A stretch of 64,000 bases of DNA. Origin: Microvirga sp. VF16 (GTDB taxonomy: Bacteria; Pseudomonadota; Alphaproteobacteria; Rhizobiales; Beijerinckiaceae). Each line of letters begins with the position of its first letter. Position 1 is the first letter of the stretch. The stretch spans positions 558,001-622,000 of the forward strand of contig NZ_CP069355.1 of NCBI RefSeq assembly GCF_016864375.1, in the 5' to 3' direction. The notes below the pieces were generated by a model that did not search any database, was not told the DNA's origin, and was given only the letters and a program-made list of their open reading frames with translations. Shown here in pieces: positions 19,209 to 28,024 of the stretch. The translations under genes were made by a program, and so were the position numbers.

Positions 19209-19967
19209 ATGACCATCTCCCAACGCGACACGATGGGCGGCTTGGCCAAAGGATTAACGGTGATCGAAACCTTCACCGCCCAACGTCCCCGCCAGTCAAT
19301 TACCGAGGTTGCCGTTGCCTCAGGGCTTGACCGCGCGACGGCGCGGCGCTGTCTCCTGACGCTCGCGCAACTTGGCTACGCCGATTACGACGGCAAGTTC
19401 TTTACCCTCACTCCACGTGTGCTGCGCCTTGGCACCGCATGCCTCGCCACCATGCCTTTGCCACAGCTGGTGCAGCCCTGGCTTGACCAACTCTCGGAGG
19501 AGCTCGGCGAAAGCTCCTCTGTCTCGATCCTTGATGGCAGCGACATCGTCTATGTCGCCCGTGCGGCGCAGAAGAAGGTGATGTCGATCAGTCTGATGCC
19601 CGGCTCGCGCCTGCCTGCCTATTGCACCTCGATGGGCCGCGTGTTGCTCGCAGCCCTGCCCGAGGTCGAGGCGCAAGCGATCCTGATGCAGGCGCCGCTG
19701 CCCGCCCGTACACCCCACACGATCACCGACGTCGAGGCTTTAATGGGCGCGCTTGCTCGTATTCGCGCCGAAGGTTTTGCTGTGGTTGACCAAGAGGTCG
19801 AACTAGGCCTGCGCTCCATTGCGGTGCCGCTTCTGAACGCGCGCGACAAGACTGTGGCGGCGCTCAATCTCGGCCTGCCGGCCATTGGTAGTGGGGATGA
19901 CCTCGTCGCCCGCTATTTGCCCGCCCTGCTGAAAATTCAACGCGAGGCCAAACGTGTGATGCGCTGA
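19209..19967 (+). CDS. IclR-family regulator of protocatechuate catabolism (PcaR-like)
   Basis: 252 residues from ATG 19209. N-terminal winged helix (LAKGLTVIETFTAQRPRQSI, then SGLDRATARRCLLTLAQLGY) and C-terminal IclR effector domain (MSISLMPGSRLPAYCTSMGR, EVELGLRSIAVPLLNARDKT). Members of the PcaR/PcaU/PobR group activate pca genes with beta-ketoadipate as inducer. It sits back-to-back with pcaIJFB and convergent with pcaL, so a PcaR role is well supported by place and family. The inducer is inferred. Confidence 0.88.
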   Translation: MTISQRDTMGGLAKGLTVIETFTAQRPRQSITEVAVASGLDRATARRCLLTLAQLGYADYDGKFFTLTPRVLRLGTACLATMPLPQLVQPWLDQLSEELGESSSVSILDGSDIVYVARAAQKKVMSISLMPGSRLPAYCTSMGRVLLAALPEVEAQAILMQAPLPARTPHTITDVEALMGALARIRAEGFAVVDQEVELGLRSIAVPLLNARDKTVAALNLGLPAIGSGDDLVARYLPALLKIQREAKRVMR

Positions 19968-20183
19968 GGCACCATCACTGCATTGGAGGTTCCTCAGCCA
20001 TGTGCCGGTTCCATGTCGTCCGCCATGACAAGCAGAGCGCATGGCTGATTCCGTCCGCCAGCATGCAGTGCCGGGCGGTGATCTTCCCCGAAGGGACGAG
20101 GAAAGATCGTCAGAATGTCCATACGCCTTTGTGGACGCATCAGAGCTCCTGATGAACAATCACTATTGATGGTTGGTTCGCGC

Positions 20184-21362
20184 CTATTCGTCGCCGAGCA
20201 CCTCACGGACCCAGCGGAATGCCGCGTTTGCGGCCGGCACGCCGGCATAGATCGCGCTCTGCAGCAAAAGCGACTGCAGCTCGCCGACACTCACCCCATT
20301 GCGCAAGGCTGGCCGGACATGGAGCTTGAACTCCTCTTCCCGGTGCAGCGCCACCATCATGGCGAGCGTCACCAGCGAGCGAGTCTTCCATGGCAGGCGC
20401 GGGTCACCCCACACCTCGCCCCAGGCCGTACGCGTGATGAAGTCCTGCCAGGGCTGCGCAAAGGCACCGGCCGTGGCGAGCGACCGCTCCACATGGTCCT
20501 CGCCCAACACGCTCTTGCGGTTCTGGAGCCCCACCTCGAACGGCGTCGCACCGGGAGCCTCTTCGGTGCGAACCTCCCGGTGCTGGTCCAGGAACGAGGC
20601 CAGAGAGGCACCTGTCCTCTCGGCCTGTTCGACGGCGAGCAGGTGCGCGGCCCGTGGAAGAACGATCATCTCGGCGTCAGGAACCAAGGTCCTGATTTCC
20701 TCCGCCATCGCTACCGGAGTGGCCGGATCATCCGCTCCGGCGATGACGAGCGTCGGGGCCGCTATCTGGTGAATGACAGGTCTCAGATCCATGCAGCCGA
20801 TGGCATTGCAACAGACGGCATAGCCCACCGGGTCGATGCTCAGGAAAGCATCCCGAATGGGTAAGACGCACGCCGGCGCCTGGGCCGGGTAGCCCGCCGT
20901 AAACCAACGTCCCATCGTGGCCTCGACAATGGCCCCCATGCCCTGCGCCCGCACCAGGGAGGCCCTCTCATTCCACGATTGCTGGCTCGGCATGTAGGCC
21001 GAGGTGGCCATCAAGGTGAGGCTGATCACGCGATCGGGATCACGGCTAGCCAGCACTTGGCCGGTCATGCCGCCGAGCGACAGCCCGACCACGTGAGCCC
21101 GTGAAATCCGGAGTGCATCAAGGAGGCCGAGGAGATCATCGGCCAGATCGTCGACTGTAATGGGCTCGTCGAGCACCTGCGAGCGCCCGTGTCCGCGCGT
21201 GTCGTAGCGCAGAATGCGGTAGCGCCCGCGCAGAGCCGGAACGACCCAGTCCCACATCGCCATCGTTGTGCCGAGCGAGTTCGAAAACACCACCACGGGA
21301 GAGCCCGAGGGGCCACTGAGCTCATAGGAGAGTTCAACGCCATTCACCTTGATCCAGGGCAT
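20184..21362 (-). CDS. pcaL: PcaD-PcaC fusion: enol-lactone hydrolase / carboxymuconolactone decarboxylase
   Basis: 392 residues. Residues 1-260 are the alpha/beta hydrolase PcaD: nucleophile in VVGLSLGGMTG, Asp in AGADDPATP, His in PRAAHLLAVEQ. Residues about 265-392 are PcaC: WGDPRLPWKTRSLVTLAMM and HREEEFKLHVRPALRNG. The fused enzyme decarboxylates gamma-carboxymuconolactone and hydrolyses the enol-lactone to beta-ketoadipate. The fusion is known as PcaL in actinobacteria and occurs in some proteobacteria. It ends a pcaH-pcaG-pcaL unit, with a decayed gene fragment between pcaG and it. Confidence 0.95.
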   Translation of the reverse strand: MPWIKVNGVELSYELSGPSGSPVVVFSNSLGTTMAMWDWVVPALRGRYRILRYDTRGHGRSQVLDEPITVDDLADDLLGLLDALRISRAHVVGLSLGGMTGQVLASRDPDRVISLTLMATSAYMPSQQSWNERASLVRAQGMGAIVEATMGRWFTAGYPAQAPACVLPIRDAFLSIDPVGYAVCCNAIGCMDLRPVIHQIAAPTLVIAGADDPATPVAMAEEIRTLVPDAEMIVLPRAAHLLAVEQAERTGASLASFLDQHREVRTEEAPGATPFEVGLQNRKSVLGEDHVERSLATAGAFAQPWQDFITRTAWGEVWGDPRLPWKTRSLVTLAMMVALHREEEFKLHVRPALRNGVSVGELQSLLLQSAIYAGVPAANAAFRWVREVLGDE

Positions 21363-21365
21363 CAG

Positions 21366-21526
21366 TCAGATCCAATCGTTGCGCACGTGAATGTGGACGA
21401 GGCTGGCGCCTGCCTCATAGGCCTCGTGCTCTCCACCTGCTCGGGCGGCAGGATCGGTGCCGCAGGATTATCCTTCTTGCGCGGCACCGAGCCGGTGATG
21501 GCAACGGCAGTGACAACAAGCTTCAT
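21366..21526 (-). pseudogene. Frameshifted N-terminal fragment of a BKACE (DUF849) gene
   Basis: From ATG 21526 the frame reads MKLVVTAVAITGSVPRKKDN then PAAPILPPEQVEST, the standard N-terminus of beta-keto acid cleavage enzymes. The frame then slips: the family sequence HEAYEAGASLVHIHVRND continues in another frame through 21368. The rest of the roughly 300-residue gene is absent and the pcaL start follows at 21362. A BKACE gene therefore once stood between pcaG and pcaL and was cut down by deletion plus an indel. Confidence 0.8.
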
Positions 21527-21548
21527 CGCAATGATCCGAAACTGACAA

Positions 21549-22175
21549 TCAAATGTCAAAAAACACGGTTTCGCTCTCACCCTGCAGATGGATGTCAAAG
21601 GTATAGATGGGCATGCCGTTCTCCTCCATGCGGGATGCAATGAGGGTTAGAACACGGACCTTGTGTTCGATGCGGGCCAGAACGGGGCATTCCGCATTGG
21701 CCGCCTCCTCGTCGCCGAAATACAGCCGCGTGTGCAGCCCGATATTGATGCCGCGCGCCACAATCCAGACCGTGATGTGCGGCGCCATGAGACGGCCGTC
21801 CTTGTAGGGCACCCGGCCCGGCTTGATCGTCTCGAAGCGGTACTCGCCCGTGGTGCCGTCCGTCGGCTGGCGGCCCCATCCGACGAAGTTCGGATCGGCT
21901 TGGCCGCGCTTCTCCTCGGGGCTGTTGTAGAGCCCCTCCGCATCGGCCTGCCAGATCTCGAGCAGGGCGTCCTTGATCGGGTTGCCGCTGCCGTCAAAGA
22001 TACGGCCCTTGACGATGATCCGCTCGCCCTTGGTGTCGGGACCGACCAGGACGAGGCCGAGATCCTCGTCCCACACGCCGGTGATCTCGACCCAGTTCGG
22101 CGTCGCGCCGATATGGACGTAGGGGCCCGCCGTCTGGGAGGGCGATTCCTTGAGCGTTGTGAGCTTCTGAAACAT
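21549..22175 (-). CDS. pcaG: Protocatechuate 3,4-dioxygenase alpha subunit
   Basis: 208 residues from ATG 22175, overlapping the pcaH stop as TGATG. The upstream open frame to 22340 is spurious. Family features: SQTAGPYVHIGATPNW, GNPIKDALLEIWQADAEGLY, FETIKPGRVPYKDGRLMAPH and WIVARGINIGLHTRLYF. The alpha subunit lacks the iron ligands and shapes the active site with PcaH, which cleaves protocatechuate to 3-carboxy-cis,cis-muconate. Confidence 0.95.
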   Translation of the reverse strand: MFQKLTTLKESPSQTAGPYVHIGATPNWVEITGVWDEDLGLVLVGPDTKGERIIVKGRIFDGSGNPIKDALLEIWQADAEGLYNSPEEKRGQADPNFVGWGRQPTDGTTGEYRFETIKPGRVPYKDGRLMAPHITVWIVARGINIGLHTRLYFGDEEAANAECPVLARIEHKVRVLTLIASRMEENGMPIYTFDIHLQGESETVFFDI

Positions 22176-22897
22176 CAGTTCCCCTCCATCCGGTTCTCGA
22201 ACATGGTCGAGCGGCGGCCGCGCAGGACGATGTCGAACTTGTAGGCGAGCGCGTCCATGGGCAGCGTGGCGTTGCGGTCGAGCACGGCGGTGAGCTGGTC
22301 GATGGCCGCCTTGTCCGAGATCGTCGAGACGATCGGGCATTGCCAGATCATCGGGTCGCCCTCGAAATACATCTGCGTGATCAGGCGCTGGGCGAAGGCG
22401 TGGCCGAAGAGCGAGAAGTGGATATGCGCCGGGCGCCAGTCGTTGACGCCGTTCGGCCAGGGATAGGCGCCGGGCTTGATGGTGCGGAACCAGTAGCGTC
22501 CCTCCTCGTCCGTGATCGTGCGCCCGCAGCCGCCGAAATTGGGATCGATGGCCGCAAGATAAGTTTCCTTCTTGTGCCGGTAGCGGCCGCCCGCATTGGC
22601 CTGCCAGAACTCGACCAGAGCACCCGGCACGGGACGGGCGTTCTCATCCAGCACGCGGCCATAGACGATGATGCGCTGGCCGATGGCCTCGCCGGTCTTG
22701 GCGAAGTTGCGGATCAGGTCGTTGTCGAGCGGGCCGAGTTTATAGTGACCGAACACCGGCCCCGTCATCTCCGAGATCGTGTTGTCGAGCGAGAGCAGCG
22801 GATATTGTGGGGAGCGCAGGATGGAGGTCTTGTATTGCGGCGTGAAAGCCGGCGGGTGCCAGTTCCTGTCCCGTTGATAATATATGTCTTCTCTCAT
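22175..22897 (-). CDS. pcaH: Protocatechuate 3,4-dioxygenase beta subunit
   Basis: 240 residues from ATG 22897 (MREDIYYQRDRNWHPPA). The start is chosen on family length and GGGAAAAGAG just upstream. The non-haem Fe(III) ligands are visible: Tyr in NAGGRYRHKKE, Tyr in KPGAYPWPNG, and two His in WRPAHIHFSLFG. First gene of pcaHGL; the 137-bp gap upstream, following a co-oriented LysR gene, should carry its promoter. Confidence 0.96.
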   Translation of the reverse strand: MREDIYYQRDRNWHPPAFTPQYKTSILRSPQYPLLSLDNTISEMTGPVFGHYKLGPLDNDLIRNFAKTGEAIGQRIIVYGRVLDENARPVPGALVEFWQANAGGRYRHKKETYLAAIDPNFGGCGRTITDEEGRYWFRTIKPGAYPWPNGVNDWRPAHIHFSLFGHAFAQRLITQMYFEGDPMIWQCPIVSTISDKAAIDQLTAVLDRNATLPMDALAYKFDIVLRGRRSTMFENRMEGN

Positions 22898-23033
22898 CTC
22901 TTTTCCCGTAACGCCGAACCTCGGCGCGGTTCGCTCCCGTCCATCACCTCTGAGGCTCGGGATTGGCTTCCAATTCAACCAAGGTCTCCGTGACGATCTT
23001 CTTCTGCACCCTTGTACGCGTGGTGGAGTGCGA

Positions 23034-23996
23034 CTAAGGCGCGAGGCTCGTAGCTGCCATGCGGCTGTCGTTTTTAGGAGGTGCCAGTTTCAAATTGGCC
23101 GCCACTTCCTCCAACACGCCTTGAAACGCTGTCAGGGCCGGGCGAGCCGAACTCGTCTCGCGAATTGCAAAACATACGGTTCGGTCCGTCGAAAAGTCGG
23201 CCGGACGGCGAAACACGACACCTGGTGGCGCAAACAAAGTAGCCAAGCCCGGCACCAACGCTAACCCGCAGCCGTTTGCGACCAAAGCGAGGCTCACGCC
23301 GAAATTGTCTGTTCTATGGCGCACATCGGGCCGAAAGCCGCCAAACGTGGAGCAGACATAGGCGTGCAGTTCGGAAAATTCGCTGCCGGCATTGGTGCTG
23401 ATCCAGACCTCACTTGCAAGATCGCCAAGATTGAATTCTTGCTGTTCTCCAGCGAGGACATGCTCCACCGGAAAAGCAATCAGGATGGGATCGGAGCAGA
23501 GAGGAAAGAGGATCAGTTCCGGCGGACGCGATCGCCGCATATATCGATAGTCATCGATCAGGATGGCATCGAAGCTTCCCCGAATAAGAGCGGGAATTGC
23601 AACTTCAGGGTCCATCTCTTGGGTTTCGATCTTCAGGTTCGGATAGCGTCGTTCCATCACAGGTAACGCTTTTGGAAGAACCGTGCCGAGTGTCGTTTCC
23701 AGCGATGCGATGCGCAGCACTCCGCTCACTGAACCGGACAGCAACTCCAGTTCGGTTTCGGCCTCCTCCATCTTTGCAAGAATGCCCGTGGCATGCGCCA
23801 CCAAGCGCTGTCCGGCTTCGGTCAACAGCAAACGGCGCCCGACGCGCTCCGTCAGAGGGACGCCCGCTGCGATCTCCAACTGTGCCAAGCGTTGCGAAAT
23901 TGCCGACAAGGAAAACGCCAGCGCCTCAGCAACTGCCGTGATGGTGCCACGGGAATTCAGTTCAACGAGTATTCTGAGACCCTTGGGATCCAACAT
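23034..23996 (-). CDS. LysR-family regulator upstream of pcaHGL
   Basis: 320 residues from ATG 23996 (MLDPKGLRILVELNSRGTIT); the frame to 24194 is longer but the LysR domain begins here, after a GGGAGGACAGG stretch. The DNA-binding helix region is SLSAISQRLAQLEIAAGVPL, followed by a normal effector domain. It is co-oriented with pcaHGL and could be the functional counterpart of PcaQ, but it does not resemble PcaQ closely and is not divergent from its target as PcaQ usually is. It may instead serve the isomerase/importer unit upstream. Confidence 0.88.
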   Translation of the reverse strand: MLDPKGLRILVELNSRGTITAVAEALAFSLSAISQRLAQLEIAAGVPLTERVGRRLLLTEAGQRLVAHATGILAKMEEAETELELLSGSVSGVLRIASLETTLGTVLPKALPVMERRYPNLKIETQEMDPEVAIPALIRGSFDAILIDDYRYMRRSRPPELILFPLCSDPILIAFPVEHVLAGEQQEFNLGDLASEVWISTNAGSEFSELHAYVCSTFGGFRPDVRHRTDNFGVSLALVANGCGLALVPGLATLFAPPGVVFRRPADFSTDRTVCFAIRETSSARPALTAFQGVLEEVAANLKLAPPKNDSRMAATSLAP

Positions 23997-24206
23997 TGCA
24001 ACCTGTCCTCCCTTCCCACAGATGGCACTTTGAGGAAGGTCTGCGCCATCAGTCTCCGCATCGAAACCAAAAAAGGTAGACATATCTCGAAAGTGTGTCG
24101 CCGACCCAACGAGAGAAGAGCCCGGTGCGGTCGGCAGGGCCGCGCCTACCGTAGTCAGCCAGTCTGGATGAAGCCGGCGCACGCCGCCGACCACAAAGCT
24201 ACGACC

Positions 24207-25070
24207 TCACGCCAAAAGTCCCTTCGATTTTAACCACTGTCCGGTCTGATCCCAGTAAGGCGCGCGCTTGTCCGGACTGCAGAACAGTTCGACAGTGACC
24301 GGGTACGCAAACTCGTCGCGAATCAGGCGGTCGACCACACCGTCTACATCAACGATGCCCTGGCCCAAGGGCACAGACACGAATCCCCCTCTCTCAGGAT
24401 CGACCATGATCCGCTTTGTTTCCTGATAGGGAAGCGTACAGGAGGCTTGGGGCAGTGTATCCTTGAGATGCACATATTTGATCCACGGCTTCAGAGCTTC
24501 GTAAGGGTGGGGATGGGTGCTTTCTCCGTTCACAGCGAAGTTGGCTATATCCCAGCAAAGAGCGAAGTTATCTGACCCCACCCGCTCAAGGAGCATTCGG
24601 GTGCCCTCGACGCTGGCGGTCGGATCCCGTGCTTCGTCACGATTGAAAACGTTCTCAACCAAGAGTGTGACGCCGAGTGTCTCTGCTCTGCGAACAATCG
24701 GGCTGATCAGTTCCACATAGCGATCCACCGCCTCGGCCGTGCTGAGCTTCGTCGGGCCTGCCATGCTTTCGGAGAAGCCCGCTCCCAATTGACCCGCGTG
24801 CTCAAGCGCCTGTGAGATAACTTCAAGCTGCTCGGTCACGTCGAGCCGCTGCGAAAGTGGAATTCCGCGCGTACTGATAGAATGAACCTGGACATCGTAC
24901 ACGCGCGACAATCGCCTGACCTCATCGACATCAAAGTCGACGTAGTTGACCTTGTAGTAGAGGTCGACGTGCTTGAGACCCCATTCCGCCGTCGTCCGGA
25001 AGATCTCTTCCAACGACAGGTCAGGCATATCCAGCGCGATTGCGCCAAGGCTAAGCGTGTGCCCGGACAT
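24207..25070 (-). CDS. Sugar-phosphate isomerase/epimerase-type TIM barrel
   Basis: 287 residues of the AP-endonuclease-2/xylose-isomerase-like barrel. Metal-binding acidic residues fall in VTLLVENVFN, LCWDIANFA and VTVELFCSP, with His in IKYVHLKDTL, so it is probably an active metal-dependent isomerase, epimerase or dehydratase. It starts inside the end of the NAD-dependent epimerase gene (20-bp overlap), so the two act together, and both follow an Aap-type importer on the same strand. A carbohydrate or polyol pathway is likely, substrate unknown. Confidence 0.85.
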   Translation of the reverse strand: MSGHTLSLGAIALDMPDLSLEEIFRTTAEWGLKHVDLYYKVNYVDFDVDEVRRLSRVYDVQVHSISTRGIPLSQRLDVTEQLEVISQALEHAGQLGAGFSESMAGPTKLSTAEAVDRYVELISPIVRRAETLGVTLLVENVFNRDEARDPTASVEGTRMLLERVGSDNFALCWDIANFAVNGESTHPHPYEALKPWIKYVHLKDTLPQASCTLPYQETKRIMVDPERGGFVSVPLGQGIVDVDGVVDRLIRDEFAYPVTVELFCSPDKRAPYWDQTGQWLKSKGLLA

Positions 25071-25971
25071 TGTCCCCTCCGGCTAGATGAGCAAGGCCAG
25101 GAACGTCCCGGTAGGAGCGCGACGGTCTCCATCCGAACAGGTCGAAGCAGCTTTGAGTGCTGATCAGGGACGCATTTTCACCAGCCACTTTCTCGAGCGA
25201 CTGAACTTGCGCCAGCCGCTGCGGGAAATGCTGCGCAACGAGATTACTCAGCGATTCCTTGCCCACAGCCGAATCAGGGGCGGCGAGGAGAACCCGCTCA
25301 TAGCCAATCTTAGGCGCGCGAAGGCTGCGTTCGATGGCCTCGAGAGCATCTTCGCTGCGCAAATATGACCACAGCCGATTCACGAGCTCACCGTGTGGAT
25401 CCGAAAGCCATTTCTGATAGCGCTCGATAGACTCCGGTTTGTCCGGGAACAGAACACCTGTAAACCGCAGGCAGACAACTTCCATTCCAAAGCGGACGTG
25501 GAAGCCGCGAGCGAGAGTTTCACCCATCAACTTCGTCGCACCGTAGTTATCGTCGGGCCGACGCGGATGATCGTCGTCCATGGGAAGATAATCTGGCGTC
25601 CATGGTTTAGTCCAGGAAATCGGGCCAATCGCGCATATCGAGCTCGCGAAAACGATACGCTTGATGTTTGCGCGCCGCGCTGCCTCGAACACATTGAACG
25701 TTCCGACAACGTTTACATCGATGATCTCCGGATAGCGCTCCCATTCGATCGGGTCGGAAATAGCACTCAGATGAACGACAGCGCCGAATCCCTCCATCAG
25801 CATCGAGAGTTTTTCGAGATCGCTCAGATCGCCTTGAACCCAGACGTTCTCAAGACCGGCCGGTGCCGGTGCCAGATCAAGGCAGGTGATTTCGTGGCCT
25901 TGCTTCAATAGCCCTAGGGCCAACCGTTGCCCAATCTGGCCGGCCGCGCCAGTAATGAATACCTTCATCAT
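25051..25971 (-). CDS. NAD-dependent epimerase/dehydratase (extended SDR)
   Basis: About 306 residues from the paired ATGs at 25971/25968, preceded by GGAGAAG. Rossmann start MKVFITGAAGQIGQRLALG (TGxxGxxG), catalytic Ser in VFASSICAIGP and YxxxK in DDNYGATKLMGE. UDP-glucose-4-epimerase/uronate-dehydrogenase-like subgroup. It overlaps the TIM-barrel gene and lies 193 bp after the ATPase of the importer. Together they suggest an oxidoreduction/isomerisation pair on an imported sugar acid or similar compound (inference). Confidence 0.87.
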   Translation of the reverse strand: MMKVFITGAAGQIGQRLALGLLKQGHEITCLDLAPAPAGLENVWVQGDLSDLEKLSMLMEGFGAVVHLSAISDPIEWERYPEIIDVNVVGTFNVFEAARRANIKRIVFASSICAIGPISWTKPWTPDYLPMDDDHPRRPDDNYGATKLMGETLARGFHVRFGMEVVCLRFTGVLFPDKPESIERYQKWLSDPHGELVNRLWSYLRSEDALEAIERSLRAPKIGYERVLLAAPDSAVGKESLSNLVAQHFPQRLAQVQSLEKVAGENASLISTQSCFDLFGWRPSRSYRDVPGLAHLAGGDNVRAHA

Positions 25972-26164
25972 CTTCTCCATCTGAAGAGTGGTTCTTGCAA
26001 ACTACGGCGCTTCACGAGCTAAGAAAATCGCAAATAGATGGGGCTTATCTTTTCGAATTCGTGAAGCATTCAGAAGAGACGGACCTCGCAGTCACTCTTC
26101 GGAGGACCACGGCGATGTCATGCGGCACCACTGTTTTCCTCCTCGAAGAGCCGCGTGTGGTGCT

Positions 26165-26914
26165 TCAGTGTAGGATCTGACCAAGAAACGCCTTGGTGCG
26201 TTCATTCTGGGGATGGTCGAAAAACTCGCCTGGCGACGCGGATTCTACAATTTGACCACGGTCCATGAAAATGACCCGGTCTGCGACACGCCGCGCGAAA
26301 CCCATCTCGTGCGTGACACAGACCATTGTCATCCCATCCGCCGCTAGTGCGACCATAGTATCAAGAACCTCGTTCACCATTTCGGGATCGAGTGCCGAAG
26401 TAGGCTCATCAAACAGCATGATTTTCGGGCGCATGCATAAGGCGCGCGCGATCGCAGCTCGTTGCTGTTGACCGCCCGAAAGTTGGCTCGGATACTTGTC
26501 GGCTTGATCGGCAATGCGTACCTTCTTCAGATGCTCGAGCGCCAGGGGCCGCGCCTCCTTAGCCGCCATCTTTCGCACATGAACAGGGGCAAGCATGCAG
26601 TTTTCAATGATGCTGAGGTGCGGAAACAAGGCAAACTGCTGGAACACCATGCCCACTTCACGCCTAGTCGCATCCATCGCCTTCGGCTTATCGCTTACAT
26701 GGATGCCATCAACCAGAATCTTCCCTTGCTGATAACTCTCCAACTGATTGATGCACCTGATCAGGGTGGACTTTCCTGATCCTGAAGGACCGCAGAGCAC
26801 AACGCGGCTGCCTTTTGGGACGGTTAGGGAAACATCACGCAGAACCTGAAATTGGCCGTACCACTTGCTGACACCAACGAACTCTATCGCTGGTCCTCGA
26901 TCATCTGTTCGCAT
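26165..26914 (-). CDS. aapP: Polar amino-acid ABC transporter ATPase (AapP-type)
   Basis: 249 residues from ATG 26914, with GGAGG nearby. Intact Walker A GPSGSGKSTLIRCINQ, Q-loop FQQFALFPH, signature LSGGQQQRAAIARALC, Walker B IMLFDEPTSALDPE and VTHEMGFARRVADR, all in the GlnQ/AapP group. Last gene of an aapJ-Q-M-P set, which supplies energy to the two permeases encoded just before it. Confidence 0.93.
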   Translation of the reverse strand: MRTDDRGPAIEFVGVSKWYGQFQVLRDVSLTVPKGSRVVLCGPSGSGKSTLIRCINQLESYQQGKILVDGIHVSDKPKAMDATRREVGMVFQQFALFPHLSIIENCMLAPVHVRKMAAKEARPLALEHLKKVRIADQADKYPSQLSGGQQQRAAIARALCMRPKIMLFDEPTSALDPEMVNEVLDTMVALAADGMTMVCVTHEMGFARRVADRVIFMDRGQIVESASPGEFFDHPQNERTKAFLGQILH

Positions 26915-26968
26915 CAAGATCTCGCCTCCTGTTTGAGAAGATTGCGTCGGCCATGCCAACAAATTCTC

Positions 26969-28024
26969 TCAGCGCCTTTTTCCCTTGTTCACGTGGTTCT
27001 CGGTCAGCTCTCCAAACGTGATAACCGACCAGCACATGACGAAGTAGATCGCGCCGATGAAGATGAAAGCCTCGTTCGAGTACCCGGTCCACTGCGGATC
27101 TGCGACAGCCAGCCGGGCCGTACCGACCAGGTCAAATTGCGACACGATGACGATCAGTGTCGTGTCCTTCAACAAGCTAACGGACTGGCTCACTAGCGGT
27201 GGCACCACCAGTGAAAAGACTTGAGGGAGGATAACCAAGCGCAGCCGCTGCAGCTTCGAAAGGCCGAGACTATGAGCAGCTTCATACTGCGATTTGGGGA
27301 TACTGTTTAAGCCGCTGCGAACGATCTCGGAGAAATAGGCTGCCGCCACAAGCAGCAACCCTATTAGGGCGCGGAATAGATTGCTGATATTGATTTGGAA
27401 TGGGAGAAACAACGGTACAATGATCGTGGCAATGAAAAGGACCGCGATGATTGGCAGAGCCCTCATCACTTCGACGAAGCCAAGGCAAAGCATACGTACG
27501 ACGCGAATTCCGGAAGTTCGGCCCAACGCAATGAGTGTTCCGAGCGGCAAGCCGAGGAGGATCGTACACACGGAGAGTACCAATGTGAGCGGCAGGCCAC
27601 TCCAAAGTCGATCGGGAACAGGAGCGAGGCCGAGCAAGCCGCCCTTCATAAGCAAGAAGGCTCCGACAAGTTGGGTCACCCAGATGATTGGAACCCACCG
27701 CAACAGAGCCTGCTTGCCTGTCGCAATCGCAAATAGGGAAAAGAGGATGCACGCTGCAAAGATTCCGCAGACCGCGACCACCCTTCCTATCTCCTCCTGT
27801 GGGAAAAATCCGAAAAGGATGAAGCTGATTTTGTTGGTGAGGAAAGGCCAGCAGGCGCCACCGACGTTTGCCCGGCAGTCTGACGCGGCACCTTGCCACG
27901 TCGCCTCTATGACCGCCCAGTTGGCGAGCCACCAAAAAGATGCAAGAGCAAGCGCTCCCAATGTGGTGGTCGTCAGAAGTCTGGCGGGAGAGCCAAAGTA
28001 GATCTGGATCTGCTGTTTGATCAT
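26969..28024 (-). CDS. aapM: General amino-acid ABC permease (AapM-type)
   Basis: 351 residues from ATG 28024, which overlaps the aapQ stop as TGATG; a TTG at 28027 is the alternative. Large periplasmic loop after span 1 (CRANVGGACWPFLTNKISF region), characteristic of AapM/BztC, and EAA loop SQYEAAHSLGLSKLQRLRLV. With AapQ it forms the membrane channel for a broad-range amino-acid importer. Confidence 0.92.
   Translation of the reverse strand: MIKQQIQIYFGSPARLLTTTTLGALALASFWWLANWAVIEATWQGAASDCRANVGGACWPFLTNKISFILFGFFPQEEIGRVVAVCGIFAACILFSLFAIATGKQALLRWVPIIWVTQLVGAFLLMKGGLLGLAPVPDRLWSGLPLTLVLSVCTILLGLPLGTLIALGRTSGIRVVRMLCLGFVEVMRALPIIAVLFIATIIVPLFLPFQINISNLFRALIGLLLVAAAYFSEIVRSGLNSIPKSQYEAAHSLGLSKLQRLRLVILPQVFSLVVPPLVSQSVSLLKDTTLIVIVSQFDLVGTARLAVADPQWTGYSNEAFIFIGAIYFVMCWSVITFGELTENHVNKGKRR

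Noticed and set aside
20138..20154. CATCAG/CTGATG inverted repeat as a bidirectional terminator between the IclR gene and pcaL
   Set aside because: Six-bp stem with no T-run on either strand.
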